This document shows positions 34,672 through 45,039 of a stretch of DNA of 47,377 bases, in pieces. The stretch's first letter is position 1, and each line of letters opens with the position of its first letter. Position numbers and translations under genes: made by a program. The notes below the pieces were generated by a model. It had not been told where the DNA came from. It worked only from the letters and a program-made list of their open reading frames with translations, and searched no databases. The DNA comes from JACNLC01 sp964607375 (lineage in GTDB: Bacteria; Fidelibacterota; Marinisomatia; SCGC-AAA003-L08; JACNLC01): positions 1-47,377 of the forward strand of contig CAZSJY010000005.1 of assembly GCA_964607375.1 (NCBI GenBank). The letters are read 5' to 3'.

Positions 34672-36011
34672 GAGTCAAAATCTCAGAAAAGAATTTATTT
34701 ATGGAAATGTTGAATAAATTATATCCAACTATGGAATTTAACAATATCAACGGTTTTACAATCGACTCTCGATTGGTGCAAAGTGGAGATATCTACTTAC
34801 CTATTACTGGTGAAAATGTTGATGGACACAATTTCATAAATGACGCTGTTTCAAGTGGAGCATCTTTAGTGTTTTCTGAAAAAAACATTAATATAAGTAT
34901 CCCCAACATCAAAACTCAGTCATCAGCTTTAGTGTTAAAAGTACTCGCAGAAGAATGGAGAAAATACTTTTCCTATCCATTTATTGGAATTACTGGATCA
35001 AACGGGAAAACTACAGTTAAAGAACTTTTATATTCAGTGATGACATCATCATCACTATCGTGTATGAAAACTGAGGGAAACCATAACAATACCATCGGTT
35101 TGCCAATGTCAATGTTTGCACTAAATCGTTCTAATGATTACGCTATAATCGAAATGGGTGCTGGGGCTGTTGGAGAAATAAAATATTTATGTGATATTGT
35201 AAAACCTGAAATTGGTTTGATTACAAATGTACACGATGCACATGTAGAACATTTTAAGAATATTGATCAAATTGCAAAAGAAAAATCTACTCTATTTTCG
35301 GTACTTCCTAAACATGGAACTGCATTCGTAAATATGGATAATCCATTCATTTCACAAATGACTACTGAGGCTGAACGAATTAGTTACGGATTCCAAAATA
35401 ATGTGGATTTTTCTGGTATAATTAAGACGGAAGTTGACCGTGTTGTTTTAAGTGTAAATGGAATTGACATTCTATTACCATATGGCGGAAATGCAATGGC
35501 TCAAAATGCATTATCAGTTTTTGCTGTTGTCAGTACTCTTGGAATCCAAAAACAGGATATCAAGGGAGCTATTGAGACTTTCAAAGCACCTTCAGGTCGT
35601 GGAGAGATTATTCATATTAACAATTATACTATCGTGAATGATACTTACAATTCAAATCCTGAATCGGTGAAAAATGGACTATTATCTTTTCTTAATCTAA
35701 AACCCAAAAATCGACACATTGCAATTTTAGGAGATATGTTAGAACTAGGTGAATTACAAGAACAATATCACTCTGAAATTGGTCATTTTATTTCATCATT
35801 GAATATCGATGTAGTATTTGGGTACGGACCATTAACAGTAAACACAATTGAGAATATAAAAAATAAAAATATCGATAAGTACCACTTTTCTCATAAATCA
35901 GAACTAATCAACAAATTGCGAAGTTTTTTATTACCCGAAGACATTTTATACATTAAAGGATCACGAGGCATGAAAATGGAAAGCATCATAGATGATGGAG
36001 TTAGAAAATAA
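34668..36011 (+). CDS. murF: UDP-MurNAc-tripeptide:D-Ala-D-Ala ligase MurF
   Basis: 447 residues. FIGITGSNGKTTVKELL is the P-loop; FTIDSRLVQSGDIYLPI is the MurF-like N-domain; EGNHNNTIGLP, EMGAGAVGEI and LGDMLELGELQEQYH are family signatures. It adds the D-Ala-D-Ala dipeptide in the last cytoplasmic ligation. It overlaps murE by 4 bp and mraY by one. No ddl gene, which supplies D-Ala-D-Ala, is in this cluster. Confidence 0.96.
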   Translation: MRVKISEKNLFMEMLNKLYPTMEFNNINGFTIDSRLVQSGDIYLPITGENVDGHNFINDAVSSGASLVFSEKNINISIPNIKTQSSALVLKVLAEEWRKYFSYPFIGITGSNGKTTVKELLYSVMTSSSLSCMKTEGNHNNTIGLPMSMFALNRSNDYAIIEMGAGAVGEIKYLCDIVKPEIGLITNVHDAHVEHFKNIDQIAKEKSTLFSVLPKHGTAFVNMDNPFISQMTTEAERISYGFQNNVDFSGIIKTEVDRVVLSVNGIDILLPYGGNAMAQNALSVFAVVSTLGIQKQDIKGAIETFKAPSGRGEIIHINNYTIVNDTYNSNPESVKNGLLSFLNLKPKNRHIAILGDMLELGELQEQYHSEIGHFISSLNIDVVFGYGPLTVNTIENIKNKNIDKYHFSHKSELINKLRSFLLPEDILYIKGSRGMKMESIIDDGVRK

Positions 36012-37117
36012 TGTTATACCATCTATTGTATCCTCTTCATGAGTACTTTTTTGTATTTAATGTTTTTAAATATATTTCATTTCGAGCAGTCGGAGCTTCA
36101 CTTACAGCGCTGCTCATCACTTTCCTCATTGGGCCCAAAATCATCTGCACACTCCAACAACATCAAATCGGCGAAGTAATTCGCTCCACAGGGCCTAAAT
36201 CCCACCAGAAAAAACAGGGCACTCCGACTATGGGGGGAATAATTGTCTTATTTGCAATTATTTTCCCCACAGTTCTCTGGGCAAAACTGGATGACACATA
36301 TACTTTGTTAATCTTGTTAGCTACTATTTGGATGGGTGGAATCGGATTTTTAGATGATTACCTAAAAGTAATCAAAAAATACCCGAAAGGTTTGATAGCT
36401 AAATATAAAATGTTGGGACAGATTTCTCTAAGTTTACTTATAGGATTTATTCTATATTTCTATCCAGAGAGTGAAAGTCTTAAAACAACAATCTCAATTC
36501 CATTTATTGCAAATGGTTCATTGATTTTATACTCTTGGATGTATATCCCATTAGTAGTTTTTGTGATTACTGGAACTTCAAATGCAGTAAATCTAACTGA
36601 TGGTTTGGACGGTTTAGCTACAGGACTCGTAGCTATCTCAATCTTAACATTTGGAGCAATTGCTTATGCAACAGGTAGATTTGATTTCGCTGATTACCTG
36701 AACATAATTTATCTTCCAGGAACTGGTGAACTTACTATTTTTACACTAGCTATGGCTGGTGCCTGTATAGGGTTTTTGTGGTTTAATGCCTATCCTGCTA
36801 AAGTTTTTCTTGGTGATACAGGATCTCTAGCAATGGGTGCTGCACTTGGAACTCTTGCTGTTCTGTTGAAAAAAGAAATATTATTATTCTTAATTGGTGG
36901 AATTTTCGTAGCAGAATCAGTTTCCGTTATAGTACAAGTTGCATATTATAAGTATCACAAAAAAAAATACGGTGAAGGTAAACGGTTCTTCAAAATGGCT
37001 CCTATTCACCATCATTTTGAACTAAAAGGTTGGCACGAAAGTCAGGTAGTTATAAGGTTTTGGATTATAGGAATTTTGTTAGCATTATTATCTCTAACAA
37101 CATTTAAAGTGCAATGA
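36011..37117 (+). CDS. mraY: Phospho-MurNAc-pentapeptide transferase MraY
   Basis: 368 residues with about ten membrane helices. Signatures are KKQGTPTMGGIIVL, the catalytic DDYLKVIKKYPKGL segment, NAVNLTDGLDGLATG and MAPIHHHFELKGW. It transfers phospho-MurNAc-pentapeptide to undecaprenyl phosphate to make lipid I. It overlaps murF by 1 bp and murD by 4 bp. Confidence 0.97.
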   Translation: MLYHLLYPLHEYFFVFNVFKYISFRAVGASLTALLITFLIGPKIICTLQQHQIGEVIRSTGPKSHQKKQGTPTMGGIIVLFAIIFPTVLWAKLDDTYTLLILLATIWMGGIGFLDDYLKVIKKYPKGLIAKYKMLGQISLSLLIGFILYFYPESESLKTTISIPFIANGSLILYSWMYIPLVVFVITGTSNAVNLTDGLDGLATGLVAISILTFGAIAYATGRFDFADYLNIIYLPGTGELTIFTLAMAGACIGFLWFNAYPAKVFLGDTGSLAMGAALGTLAVLLKKEILLFLIGGIFVAESVSVIVQVAYYKYHKKKYGEGKRFFKMAPIHHHFELKGWHESQVVIRFWIIGILLALLSLTTFKVQ

Positions 37118-38487
37118 TAAAGTTAAATTCCATATCATCAACTAATTGGAAAGATGTTCGTATTACAATCTTGGGTGCGGGGAAAAGTGGGTTAGCATCA
37201 GCACATTTGGCAAGACATATAGGTGCAAAACCATTTGTAAGTGATGCAAACAATTCTAAAACATTACTAGAAAAAGTATCTGAATTTGATTATGAACTTG
37301 GTGAACATTCAGGAAAAGCACTAAAAGCTGAATTGATGGTACTCAGCCCAGGAATACCATACTCTTCTAATTTTGTACAGAGATTTGTGGAAAAGGGTAT
37401 TCCAATCGTTAGTGAAATTGAATTTGCTTCTTGGTTTACAACATCACCAATTCTAGCTGTTACAGGTTCAAACGGAAAAACTACTACAACAAGTTTGCTT
37501 CACAAAATGATCGCAAAAAAACACAGCAATTCTATGCTTGGTGGAAATATCGGAGTACCATTTTCAGCTAATGTTCATTATGAGTTGTTTCATTCTTTAG
37601 AAGATGTAGTTCATATTTTAGAATTGAGTAGCTTTCAATTAGAGCTAATCAATAGTTTCTCTCCGCGAATATCATGTATTCTAAATGTCTCTCCAGATCA
37701 CTTGGACAGATATGACAACCTAGATCATTATGCTATTACAAAATTAAATATTAAAAAAAACACTCGAGAGTCTGATTGTGTGGTTTACAATGCTGATGAT
37801 GCTTTCCTCCTTGGTAATTTGAAATCTGTCAAATGCAGTAAACCATTTTCTTTTCAGCAAAATAGTCAGACTCTCTTCTATTATTCTGAAAATAAAATTT
37901 TCAACTCAACTAATAATGAGTTAGTTAAAATAGTTGATATTAAATTACAAGGGCATCACAATATTCAGAACATTTTGGCATCAAGTACAATGGCAAAATT
38001 ATTTGGAATCAGTGATTCTGATATAGCATCTGGAATTTTAGAATTTGAACCTATACCTCATCGTTTAGAGTATGTTACAGAAGTTGATGGTATAAAATTC
38101 TACAACGACTCTAAAGCAACAAATATTGCATCGACGATCGCCGGGTTAACCAGCTTTGAAAAAGATCTCATTTTAATTTTGGGTGGTAAAGATAAAGGGA
38201 ACACAAATTTTACTGAATTAACGCCATATCTAAGGAATCGAGTTAAATTTATAGTTTCATACGGTGATGCTGGAGAAAATATTCAACAACAACTTCAATC
38301 AGAATTCTCTGTAGTGTATTCTTGGGATTTCTCGATAAGTTTCTCAAGAGCAACCGAAATTGCTCAAAAGAATGATATCATTCTACTTAGTCCTGCTTGT
38401 GCAAGTTTTGATCAATTTGATAACTATGAACAGCGCGGAGATGTTTTTAAAAAATTAGTACTTCAGAAAAAAGGGGAATGCGTATGA
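37114..38487 (+). CDS. murD: UDP-MurNAc-L-Ala:D-Glu ligase MurD
   Basis: 457 residues. The N-domain has ITILGAGKSGLASA; the P-loop is AVTGSNGKTTTTSLL; MLGGNIGVPF, ELSSFQLE, HRLEYVTEVDGIKFYNDSKA and LILGGKDKG are typical MurD motifs. It adds D-glutamate. The stop overlaps the ftsW start (ATGA). Confidence 0.96.
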   Translation: MIKLNSISSTNWKDVRITILGAGKSGLASAHLARHIGAKPFVSDANNSKTLLEKVSEFDYELGEHSGKALKAELMVLSPGIPYSSNFVQRFVEKGIPIVSEIEFASWFTTSPILAVTGSNGKTTTTSLLHKMIAKKHSNSMLGGNIGVPFSANVHYELFHSLEDVVHILELSSFQLELINSFSPRISCILNVSPDHLDRYDNLDHYAITKLNIKKNTRESDCVVYNADDAFLLGNLKSVKCSKPFSFQQNSQTLFYYSENKIFNSTNNELVKIVDIKLQGHHNIQNILASSTMAKLFGISDSDIASGILEFEPIPHRLEYVTEVDGIKFYNDSKATNIASTIAGLTSFEKDLILILGGKDKGNTNFTELTPYLRNRVKFIVSYGDAGENIQQQLQSEFSVVYSWDFSISFSRATEIAQKNDIILLSPACASFDQFDNYEQRGDVFKKLVLQKKGECV

Positions 38488-39593
38488 GCAAAAACTCAAC
38501 TTATATGTATGATTCTCCTTTATTAATGTTGATTGTCGGAATGGTTGCATTCGGAACTGTAGTACTTTACAGTGCAAGTTCCGCAATTGCACAATCCCAT
38601 ACTCATTATTTATTACGACATCTATTTTGGGTTGCCATCGGAACATTTACATTTATTTTTTTTAGTACTTTTTACTATAAGAAACTAAAACACTGGTCTT
38701 TTATCCTAATTTTAGGAGCTTTTATTATAATTATTATGGGATATATTTTAAGCCCATCTGGTTCTCAAGCTCGGTGGTTAATCTATTTAGAAGGAAGTAA
38801 GATGATAACTACATCTGACTTTGCTCGATTTGCTTTAATCATTTTTACAGCAGTATTTTTAGAAAAAACAAAAAATCTTGGAGAATTTAGGACTATCCTT
38901 CCCTATCTCATAATTACCGGATCTATGGTAACTCTCATTGCATTTCAGCGAGATTTTAGCACAGCTGGAATTATGTCAATTTGGATATTCATAATTTTGT
39001 TTATAGCAGGTGTTAAATTTAATCATTTACTTTCTGTTGCTGTTAGTATTACCCCTCTTGCAATTTTGTATCTTGTGGGATATCAAAGGGATAGATTCAA
39101 ATCTTGGTGGAATCCTAATCAATCTCAGAATTCATTAAATTGGCAATCTATGCAGTCTGAAGCTGCCCTTGGATCTGGAGGTTTATTCGGTAAAGGGATT
39201 GGTGACAGCGATACTAAACACGGTTTACTACCACAAGCACATACAGATTTCATTTTTTCGGTTGTCGGAGAAGAAGTTGGATTTTTTATATTATTTTTAA
39301 TAATGATTGCATTCTTTTGGTTATTTATCAGAGGAATTAAAATAGCAAAACACTCTCCGGATGGGTTTGGAATGTACTTGTCTATTGGTATTGTGTTATA
39401 CATATTTTTGTACTTCATTATAAATGTTGGTTATGTTACAGGACTACTTCCAACAACAGGTTTACCAATGCCATTTATCAGTTACGGTGGGACCAACACA
39501 ATTATAACTATGTCGATACTGGGAATATTGTTGAATATATCTCGATATTCTCACTCCAATTTAAGCAAACATCACGGGAGGGTTTATGCCTAA
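38484..39593 (+). CDS. ftsW: Septal peptidoglycan glycosyltransferase FtsW
   Basis: 369 residues from the ATG at 38484, chosen because it overlaps the murD stop as ATGA and has GGGG seven bases upstream; an ATG two codons earlier would lack spacing. It is a polytopic SEDS protein with LPQAHTDFIFSVVGEEVGF, which includes the catalytic Asp loop, and TGLPMPFISYGGTN. The usual QPSE motif reads TTSD in MITTSDFARFA. It polymerises lipid II with FtsI. Confidence 0.94.
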   Translation: MSKNSTYMYDSPLLMLIVGMVAFGTVVLYSASSAIAQSHTHYLLRHLFWVAIGTFTFIFFSTFYYKKLKHWSFILILGAFIIIIMGYILSPSGSQARWLIYLEGSKMITTSDFARFALIIFTAVFLEKTKNLGEFRTILPYLIITGSMVTLIAFQRDFSTAGIMSIWIFIILFIAGVKFNHLLSVAVSITPLAILYLVGYQRDRFKSWWNPNQSQNSLNWQSMQSEAALGSGGLFGKGIGDSDTKHGLLPQAHTDFIFSVVGEEVGFFILFLIMIAFFWLFIRGIKIAKHSPDGFGMYLSIGIVLYIFLYFIINVGYVTGLLPTTGLPMPFISYGGTNTIITMSILGILLNISRYSHSNLSKHHGRVYA

Positions 39594-40680
39594 CCAAATA
39601 AGAGTTTTGATTGCAGGTGGAGGAACAGGTGGACATCTATTCCCAGCGTTGGCTATCGGTGAAGAATTAAGAAAAATAGGTGCAGAAGTTCTGTTTGTTG
39701 GGTCTAAATTTGGTATTGAAGCTGAAATATTATCAAAAACTGAAGAACAATTATTCTTACTAAATATCAGAGGAATCCAAAGATCCTTTAATTTAAAATC
39801 AATTGGAATAAATTTACTTTTCCCTTTTAGATTTATAAAATCATATTTTGATTCTATGAAAATTATTAAGTCATTCAAACCACATGTAGTTGTGGGAACC
39901 GGGGGATATTCTTCAGGTTTACCGCTGATTGTGGCAACAAAACAAGGATACAAAACACTCATCCAAGAACAAAATTCTTTCCCGGGATTTACTACTCGAA
40001 AATTAGCTGAAAAAGTAGATAAGGTTTGTATCGCATTTGAAGAAGCATCGGAGTATTTTCCTTATAATTGGATTTTAACAGGTAATCCTGTTCGGAATAA
40101 CATTAAAATCGTTGATAAAAATACTGCTAGAAAAAAATTGGGACTTAAAGATAAACCTACATTATTCATTCTTGGCGGTAGTCAAGGATCTCGTCCTTTA
40201 AATTATAGATTTTTAACATCATATAAAAAGTTTACTAATTCTAATATCCAAATTATTTGGCAATGTGGAACAAGAGATATTGAATTGGTGAGATCTTCAA
40301 TTGTTGACGAAGATGTTTATCTATATGATTTTATTTCTGATATGGGTGATGCATATTCTGCATCTGATATTGTTATTTCTCGAGCTGGAGCAATTACTCT
40401 TGCTGAGCTTACATTTTGCAAAAAAGCTTCAGTTTTGGTACCGTTTCCTCATGCTGCGGGTGACCACCAAACCAAAAACGCTCTTTCTCTTGAAAAACAT
40501 GATGCTACACGAGTTGTAAAACAATCCGATTTTACTACAGAGAGATTGGAAAATACACTATTGGATTTACTCAACGCACCTCACATAATTTCTGAAATTG
40601 AAAAGAATGCAGGTCAAATGGCAAACCCGAATGCAACTGAAAATATAGTAAAAGAAATTTTAGAATTGGCTAATAAATAG
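39586..40680 (+). CDS. murG: UDP-GlcNAc:lipid I GlcNAc-transferase MurG
   Basis: 364 residues. The N-terminal glycine-rich loop is AGGGTGGHLFPALAIGEEL. VVGTGGYSSGLPL, GGSQGSRPLN and ISRAGAITLAEL then PFPHAAGDHQTKNA cover the donor-binding site. It makes lipid II on the inner face of the membrane. It overlaps ftsW by 8 bp, with GGGAGG just upstream of the start. Confidence 0.96.
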   Translation: MPNQIRVLIAGGGTGGHLFPALAIGEELRKIGAEVLFVGSKFGIEAEILSKTEEQLFLLNIRGIQRSFNLKSIGINLLFPFRFIKSYFDSMKIIKSFKPHVVVGTGGYSSGLPLIVATKQGYKTLIQEQNSFPGFTTRKLAEKVDKVCIAFEEASEYFPYNWILTGNPVRNNIKIVDKNTARKKLGLKDKPTLFILGGSQGSRPLNYRFLTSYKKFTNSNIQIIWQCGTRDIELVRSSIVDEDVYLYDFISDMGDAYSASDIVISRAGAITLAELTFCKKASVLVPFPHAAGDHQTKNALSLEKHDATRVVKQSDFTTERLENTLLDLLNAPHIISEIEKNAGQMANPNATENIVKEILELANK

Positions 40681-42057
40681 ATGTTTAGAAAAACAAAACA
40701 TATTCATTTTGTTGGGATTGGTGGTATAGGGATGAGTGGTATGGCAGAACTACTATTCAATCTCGGTTTTACTATTTCCGGGTCAGATAAGTTGATCTCG
40801 GATAGGACTGATCATCTAAAATCTATTGGCATCACTATTTTTGATGGTCATTTTTCTGACAATATAGTTAATTGTGATGTACTAGTTTATTCATCTGCTG
40901 TAAAATTAGATAATCCAGAAATCATCGAAGCAAAACATCAAAACATCCCAGTTATACGCCGAGCTGAAATGTTAGGGGAACTTCTTAAAGTAAAATCCAC
41001 GAGTATTGCTATTGGTGGAACTCATGGTAAAACTACAACTTCTTCTATGCTAGGTTCAATATTGTCAGTTGCAGAATTGAATCCTACTTTGGTTATTGGT
41101 GGTATTGTGAACGAATTGGGTTCAAATACAATTTCTGGATCAGGTGATATTATTGTGGTTGAAGCTGATGAATTTGATAGAACATTTTTATCTCTCCAAC
41201 CGACAATGTCGGCAATAACAAGTATTGAACTTGAACATTTAGATTGTTATGATAATCTAGAAGACATTCAAAATACATTTACTCAATTTGCAAATTCCGT
41301 TCCGTTTTATGGCATTGTATCTGTTTGCATCGACGATAGAAATGTGCAAAGGATTTTACCAAATATAAAACGACCAATTATCACTTATGGTTTAACAAAT
41401 CAAGCTGATATTCAAGCAAAGAATATACATTATGCAAATCAATGTTCACAATTTACAGTAATGAGAAATTTAGAAACATTAGGTGATGTTAACTTAAACG
41501 CACCAGGAGAGCATAATATTCAAAATGCACTAGCTGCAATATCACTATCGTTAGAACTCGATATTAAGTTTGGAGACATACAAATTGGATTAGAAAATTA
41601 CTCAGGAGTTCGCCGACGATTTGAAATCCGAAATAAAACTAATTCTGGTATAATGTTAGTTGACGATTATGCTCATCATCCCTCAGAGGTACAAGCTACT
41701 TTGAAGGCAGCTCGGTCAGGCTGGAATAAAAGGATTGTTGCAATTTTCCAACCACACTTATACACTCGAACACGAGATTTTTACCAAGATTTCGCACTTG
41801 CTTTTATGCATTCTGACGTATTGGTAGTAACTGATATTTATCCTGCACGAGAAGAACCAATTGATGGAATTACCGGTAGGTTGATATCTGATAATGCAAG
41901 AACAATCGGACATAAAAATGTAATTTATATACAAAATAAGGAGGATATCCCAACTAATATTGCTGAAATTACAAAACCAGACGATTTAGTCATCACAATG
42001 GGAGCTGGTGATATTTGGAAGTTTAATGATATGATTTTTCAGGAGTTAACAAAATGA
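40681..42057 (+). CDS. murC: UDP-MurNAc:L-Ala ligase MurC
   Basis: 458 residues. HFVGIGGIGMSGMAELL is the N-terminal nucleotide-binding loop; the P-loop is IGGTHGKTTTSSMLG; EADEFDRTFLSL, DDYAHHPSEVQATL and FQPHLYTRT are typical. It adds the first amino acid of the stem peptide. It starts directly after the murG stop (TAGATG) and overlaps murB by 4 bp. Confidence 0.97.
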   Translation: MFRKTKHIHFVGIGGIGMSGMAELLFNLGFTISGSDKLISDRTDHLKSIGITIFDGHFSDNIVNCDVLVYSSAVKLDNPEIIEAKHQNIPVIRRAEMLGELLKVKSTSIAIGGTHGKTTTSSMLGSILSVAELNPTLVIGGIVNELGSNTISGSGDIIVVEADEFDRTFLSLQPTMSAITSIELEHLDCYDNLEDIQNTFTQFANSVPFYGIVSVCIDDRNVQRILPNIKRPIITYGLTNQADIQAKNIHYANQCSQFTVMRNLETLGDVNLNAPGEHNIQNALAAISLSLELDIKFGDIQIGLENYSGVRRRFEIRNKTNSGIMLVDDYAHHPSEVQATLKAARSGWNKRIVAIFQPHLYTRTRDFYQDFALAFMHSDVLVVTDIYPAREEPIDGITGRLISDNARTIGHKNVIYIQNKEDIPTNIAEITKPDDLVITMGAGDIWKFNDMIFQELTK

Positions 42058-42992
42058 ACTCGGGAATTAAGCAACATATCAAGCAAATAACAACAGGTAG
42101 TGTTCTTTTCGATGAACCATTGAAAAATTACACAACATTCGGCATAGGAGGTCCTGCTTCTTGTTTAGTTCATCCTGAAGATACAGGTGATTTGATAAAT
42201 ATATTAAAGTTTATATCAGATGAAAAACTTCCAGTATTTTTTATTGGTTCCGGTTCGAACATTTTAGTGAGTGATTGTGGATTTGATGGTGTTATAATTT
42301 TGCTTAAAAAGAATTTTAATAAGTTAGAAATTGCAAATACAGATGAAATCACAGTTGAGGCAGGAGTATTACTTGGGAATTTAGTTAATATTGCAATTTC
42401 TTCAAGTCTGAAAGGGATGGAGAACTTATCAGGTATTCCAGGTACAGTTGGTGGTGCGTTAAAAATGAATGCAGGTGCTTATGGAACTGAGATATCTCAA
42501 TGCTTTGAGTCCGCTGAAGTCGTGACACTAAGTGGAAAATGCAAAACATACTCAAGTAAAGACATTACATTTTCATATCGCCACTCCACTTTTAGAGATG
42601 ATGAAATTATCGTATCAGCAAGATTCAAATTAAAATCAGGTTCACTTATTAGCCTAGTGAACCAAAAAAAGGAAGTTTCTGATAAACGAAAAGTTAAGCA
42701 ACCATTGGATGTTAGGTCAGCAGGAAGCATTTTCAAAAATCCTCCTCATTCACCTGCTGGACATCTTATTGATAAAGCAAAATTAAAGGGATTAAAAGTA
42801 GGTGATGCAGAAATTTCAACAAAACATGCTAATTTTATTGTTAATAGTAATAATGCAACAGCTGAGGATGTAATTCAGCTAATAAAAACAATTCAAACTA
42901 CTATCGTAAAAAGAGATAATATCAAATTAGAACTTGAAATAAAGTTGTTAGGATTTTCAGATAACACTGTAATGGGATTGATAAATGACTAA
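42054..42992 (+). CDS. murB: UDP-N-acetylenolpyruvoylglucosamine reductase MurB
   Basis: 312 residues. The FAD-binding half has NYTTFGIGGPASCLVHP, FIGSGSNILVSD and LSGIPGTVGGALKMNAGAYG. The C-terminal half has SAGSIFKNPP, with the active-site serine, and KGLKVGDAEIS. The arrangement fits the shorter type II MurB. It makes UDP-MurNAc, the substrate of murC next door. It overlaps ftsQ by 8 bp. Confidence 0.96.
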   Translation: MNSGIKQHIKQITTGSVLFDEPLKNYTTFGIGGPASCLVHPEDTGDLINILKFISDEKLPVFFIGSGSNILVSDCGFDGVIILLKKNFNKLEIANTDEITVEAGVLLGNLVNIAISSSLKGMENLSGIPGTVGGALKMNAGAYGTEISQCFESAEVVTLSGKCKTYSSKDITFSYRHSTFRDDEIIVSARFKLKSGSLISLVNQKKEVSDKRKVKQPLDVRSAGSIFKNPPHSPAGHLIDKAKLKGLKVGDAEISTKHANFIVNSNNATAEDVIQLIKTIQTTIVKRDNIKLELEIKLLGFSDNTVMGLIND

Positions 42993-43755
42993 GAAAAAAC
43001 AGAAATTTATAGAATTAAAAGATTGGGTTTTTAGAACATTTATTGGAATATTTGTTTTTGCTCTGATTTATGGATCGATTACTTATACAAATCATATTGG
43101 GACTTTTCAATACAAAAATATTATTGTGAAAGGGAACAAGTTTGTTAAAACAGAGCAAGTACTTGAGAAAATCAATATCCCAGAAAACGCAAATTTATTT
43201 TCAATCAATCTTTTGGAAATACAAGATCAAATTAATCATTTAGAATTCGTTAATTTCGCAAATGTATCGAGAACTTTCCCCTCTTCGATTTGTGTAAATA
43301 TTACTGAAAGAAAACCGATTGCTTATTTTGAAAGTGAAAATAAGTTAACCGTTATTGATGAAACCGGTGAGATTTTATCTTTTAATGATAAAGTTGGTGA
43401 ATATTACAGACTACCAGTTATTACTGGTGAATTATTAAGTACTCAAGAAGGTATGAATCCTGAATCAAATCTACTTAATATTTTTAATTTGGTTAAATAC
43501 ATAAATTCTGAGTATAAAACATTTTATACTAATCTTACAAAAATTGAAGTAAAAGATAATTTAATTACTATGACAAGCGGGTATTTTAGAACAAACATCT
43601 ATCTAGATTTTACAAAACCTTATAATCAAATCGCTATACTAAAAGAATTTGAAAATACAATTCAAGAACATCGTGATTTGACAGACTATCAATACATTGA
43701 TTTGAGAGTTCCTGGTCAAGTTATCGTTAAAGAAAGAAGAGCAAGACAATCATAA
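42985..43755 (+). CDS. ftsQ: FtsQ/DivIB-like cell division protein
   Basis: 256 residues: a short cytoplasmic tail, one membrane helix (about 15-35), a POTRA domain (FQYKNIIVKGNKFVKTEQVL, then ANLFSINLLEIQDQI) and the FtsQ beta domain (ERKPIAYFE, VIDETGEILSF, LPVITGE). It scaffolds the FtsQLB complex. Conservation is low, but topology and the ftsA neighbour make the call firm. It overlaps ftsA by one base. Confidence 0.9.
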   Translation: MTKKKQKFIELKDWVFRTFIGIFVFALIYGSITYTNHIGTFQYKNIIVKGNKFVKTEQVLEKINIPENANLFSINLLEIQDQINHLEFVNFANVSRTFPSSICVNITERKPIAYFESENKLTVIDETGEILSFNDKVGEYYRLPVITGELLSTQEGMNPESNLLNIFNLVKYINSEYKTFYTNLTKIEVKDNLITMTSGYFRTNIYLDFTKPYNQIAILKEFENTIQEHRDLTDYQYIDLRVPGQVIVKERRARQS

Positions 43756-45020
43756 TGAAAGAAGATTCAAAATATATCATCACGGGTATAGATATTGGTA
43801 CAACAAAAATCGCAGTTGTGATTGCTGAATGGGTTGAAGATGAGCCAATCACAATCCTTGGTGTTGGTCAAAGTCCTTCACATGGATTAAAGAAGGGTGT
43901 TGTTTCAAATATCAACCAAACAGTTGAATCAATTAAGGCTGCAGTAGAAAAAGCAGAAACTCAATCTGGGATTAAGGTCGATTCAGCTTATGTAAGCATA
44001 ACAGGTGACCATATTAAAGGGATTAATAATACTGGTGTGATTACCGTTAGTAAAAACAACTCTCGAATACCTTCTGATCAAGAAATTACAAGTGCAGATG
44101 TAAAGAGAGTGTTAGAACATGCAAAGTCAATTACTTTACCATTGGAACGCCGAATCCTTCATGTGTTATCTCAAGAATTCAAAGTTGATAATCACACAGG
44201 AATAGACAATCCACTCGGAATGACAGGGCATCGTTTAGAAGCTCGAGTGCATTTAGTAACAAGTGCAATAACTACAGAAAAAAATCTAGCAACTTGTATG
44301 GAAAAAGTAGGAATTGATGTAATTGAATTTGTACTTGAACCATTAGCTTCATCATTTGCAGTTCTAGATCCTAATGAGAAAAATCTCGGAGTAGCACTTT
44401 TGGACATTGGTGGGGGAACTACAGATGTAATTGTGTATTACGATGGTGGTGTTCATCACACAGGAGTTATTCCTTATGGTGGTGATAACATCACTTATGA
44501 CATAGCCCATGGAGTTCAAACAACTTTAGAACAGGCAGAGATGTTGAAATGTCAATATGGAAGTGCAAAAGAAGCTCTATCAGGTACTGAAGAAACTATT
44601 ACAATATCAGGTATTGGTGATAGAGAGTCTAGAACTATTTCTCAAAGGGAGTTAGCTTCATTTATTGAACCAAGAATGAAAGAAATTCTAACTTTTTCTT
44701 TATCTGAAATCCGAAAAAGTAATTATAGAGGTACCTTTACTTTTGGAATTGTATTAACAGGTGGTGGTGCTCTACTGAATAATGTTACAGATTTAGCACA
44801 AGAAATCTTTCATCAACCAGTAAAGATAGGAAAACCACTTATGTCAGGTGGAATTTCTGAAACTGTTCAAGATCCTATATTTTCTACAGTTGTGGGATTG
44901 ATTCACTATGCTATTGATCATTGGGATGATAGAACTGATGAGGATAAACTGCCAATGGGTTTGTCGTTTTTTACAGATATCTTTTACAAAATTAAGAAAT
45001 TTTTTAGAAACTTGTATTAA
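43755..45020 (+). CDS. ftsA: Cell division protein FtsA
   Basis: 421 residues of the actin fold. TGIDIGTTKIAVVIAE is phosphate loop 1; LLDIGGGTTDVIVYYDGG is loop 2; FGIVLTGGGALL is the adenosine motif. SHGLKKGVVSNI and the SHS2 domain 1C lie at about 85-165. The C-terminus FFTDIFYKIKKFFRNLY is an amphipathic membrane-targeting helix. It tethers FtsZ to the membrane. ftsZ follows after 19 nt. Confidence 0.97.
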   Translation: MKEDSKYIITGIDIGTTKIAVVIAEWVEDEPITILGVGQSPSHGLKKGVVSNINQTVESIKAAVEKAETQSGIKVDSAYVSITGDHIKGINNTGVITVSKNNSRIPSDQEITSADVKRVLEHAKSITLPLERRILHVLSQEFKVDNHTGIDNPLGMTGHRLEARVHLVTSAITTEKNLATCMEKVGIDVIEFVLEPLASSFAVLDPNEKNLGVALLDIGGGTTDVIVYYDGGVHHTGVIPYGGDNITYDIAHGVQTTLEQAEMLKCQYGSAKEALSGTEETITISGIGDRESRTISQRELASFIEPRMKEILTFSLSEIRKSNYRGTFTFGIVLTGGGALLNNVTDLAQEIFHQPVKIGKPLMSGGISETVQDPIFSTVVGLIHYAIDHWDDRTDEDKLPMGLSFFTDIFYKIKKFFRNLY

Positions 45021-45026
45021 TTAAAT

Positions 45027-45032
45027 AGGGGG
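45027..45032 (+). promoter_or_regulatory. Strong ribosome-binding site of ftsZ
   Basis: AGGGGG with a 7-nt spacer before the ftsZ ATG, in the largest spacer (19 nt) within the dcw cluster after rsmH. It fits the need for far more FtsZ than FtsA from a shared transcript. Confidence 0.65.
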
Positions 45033-45039
45033 AATAATC

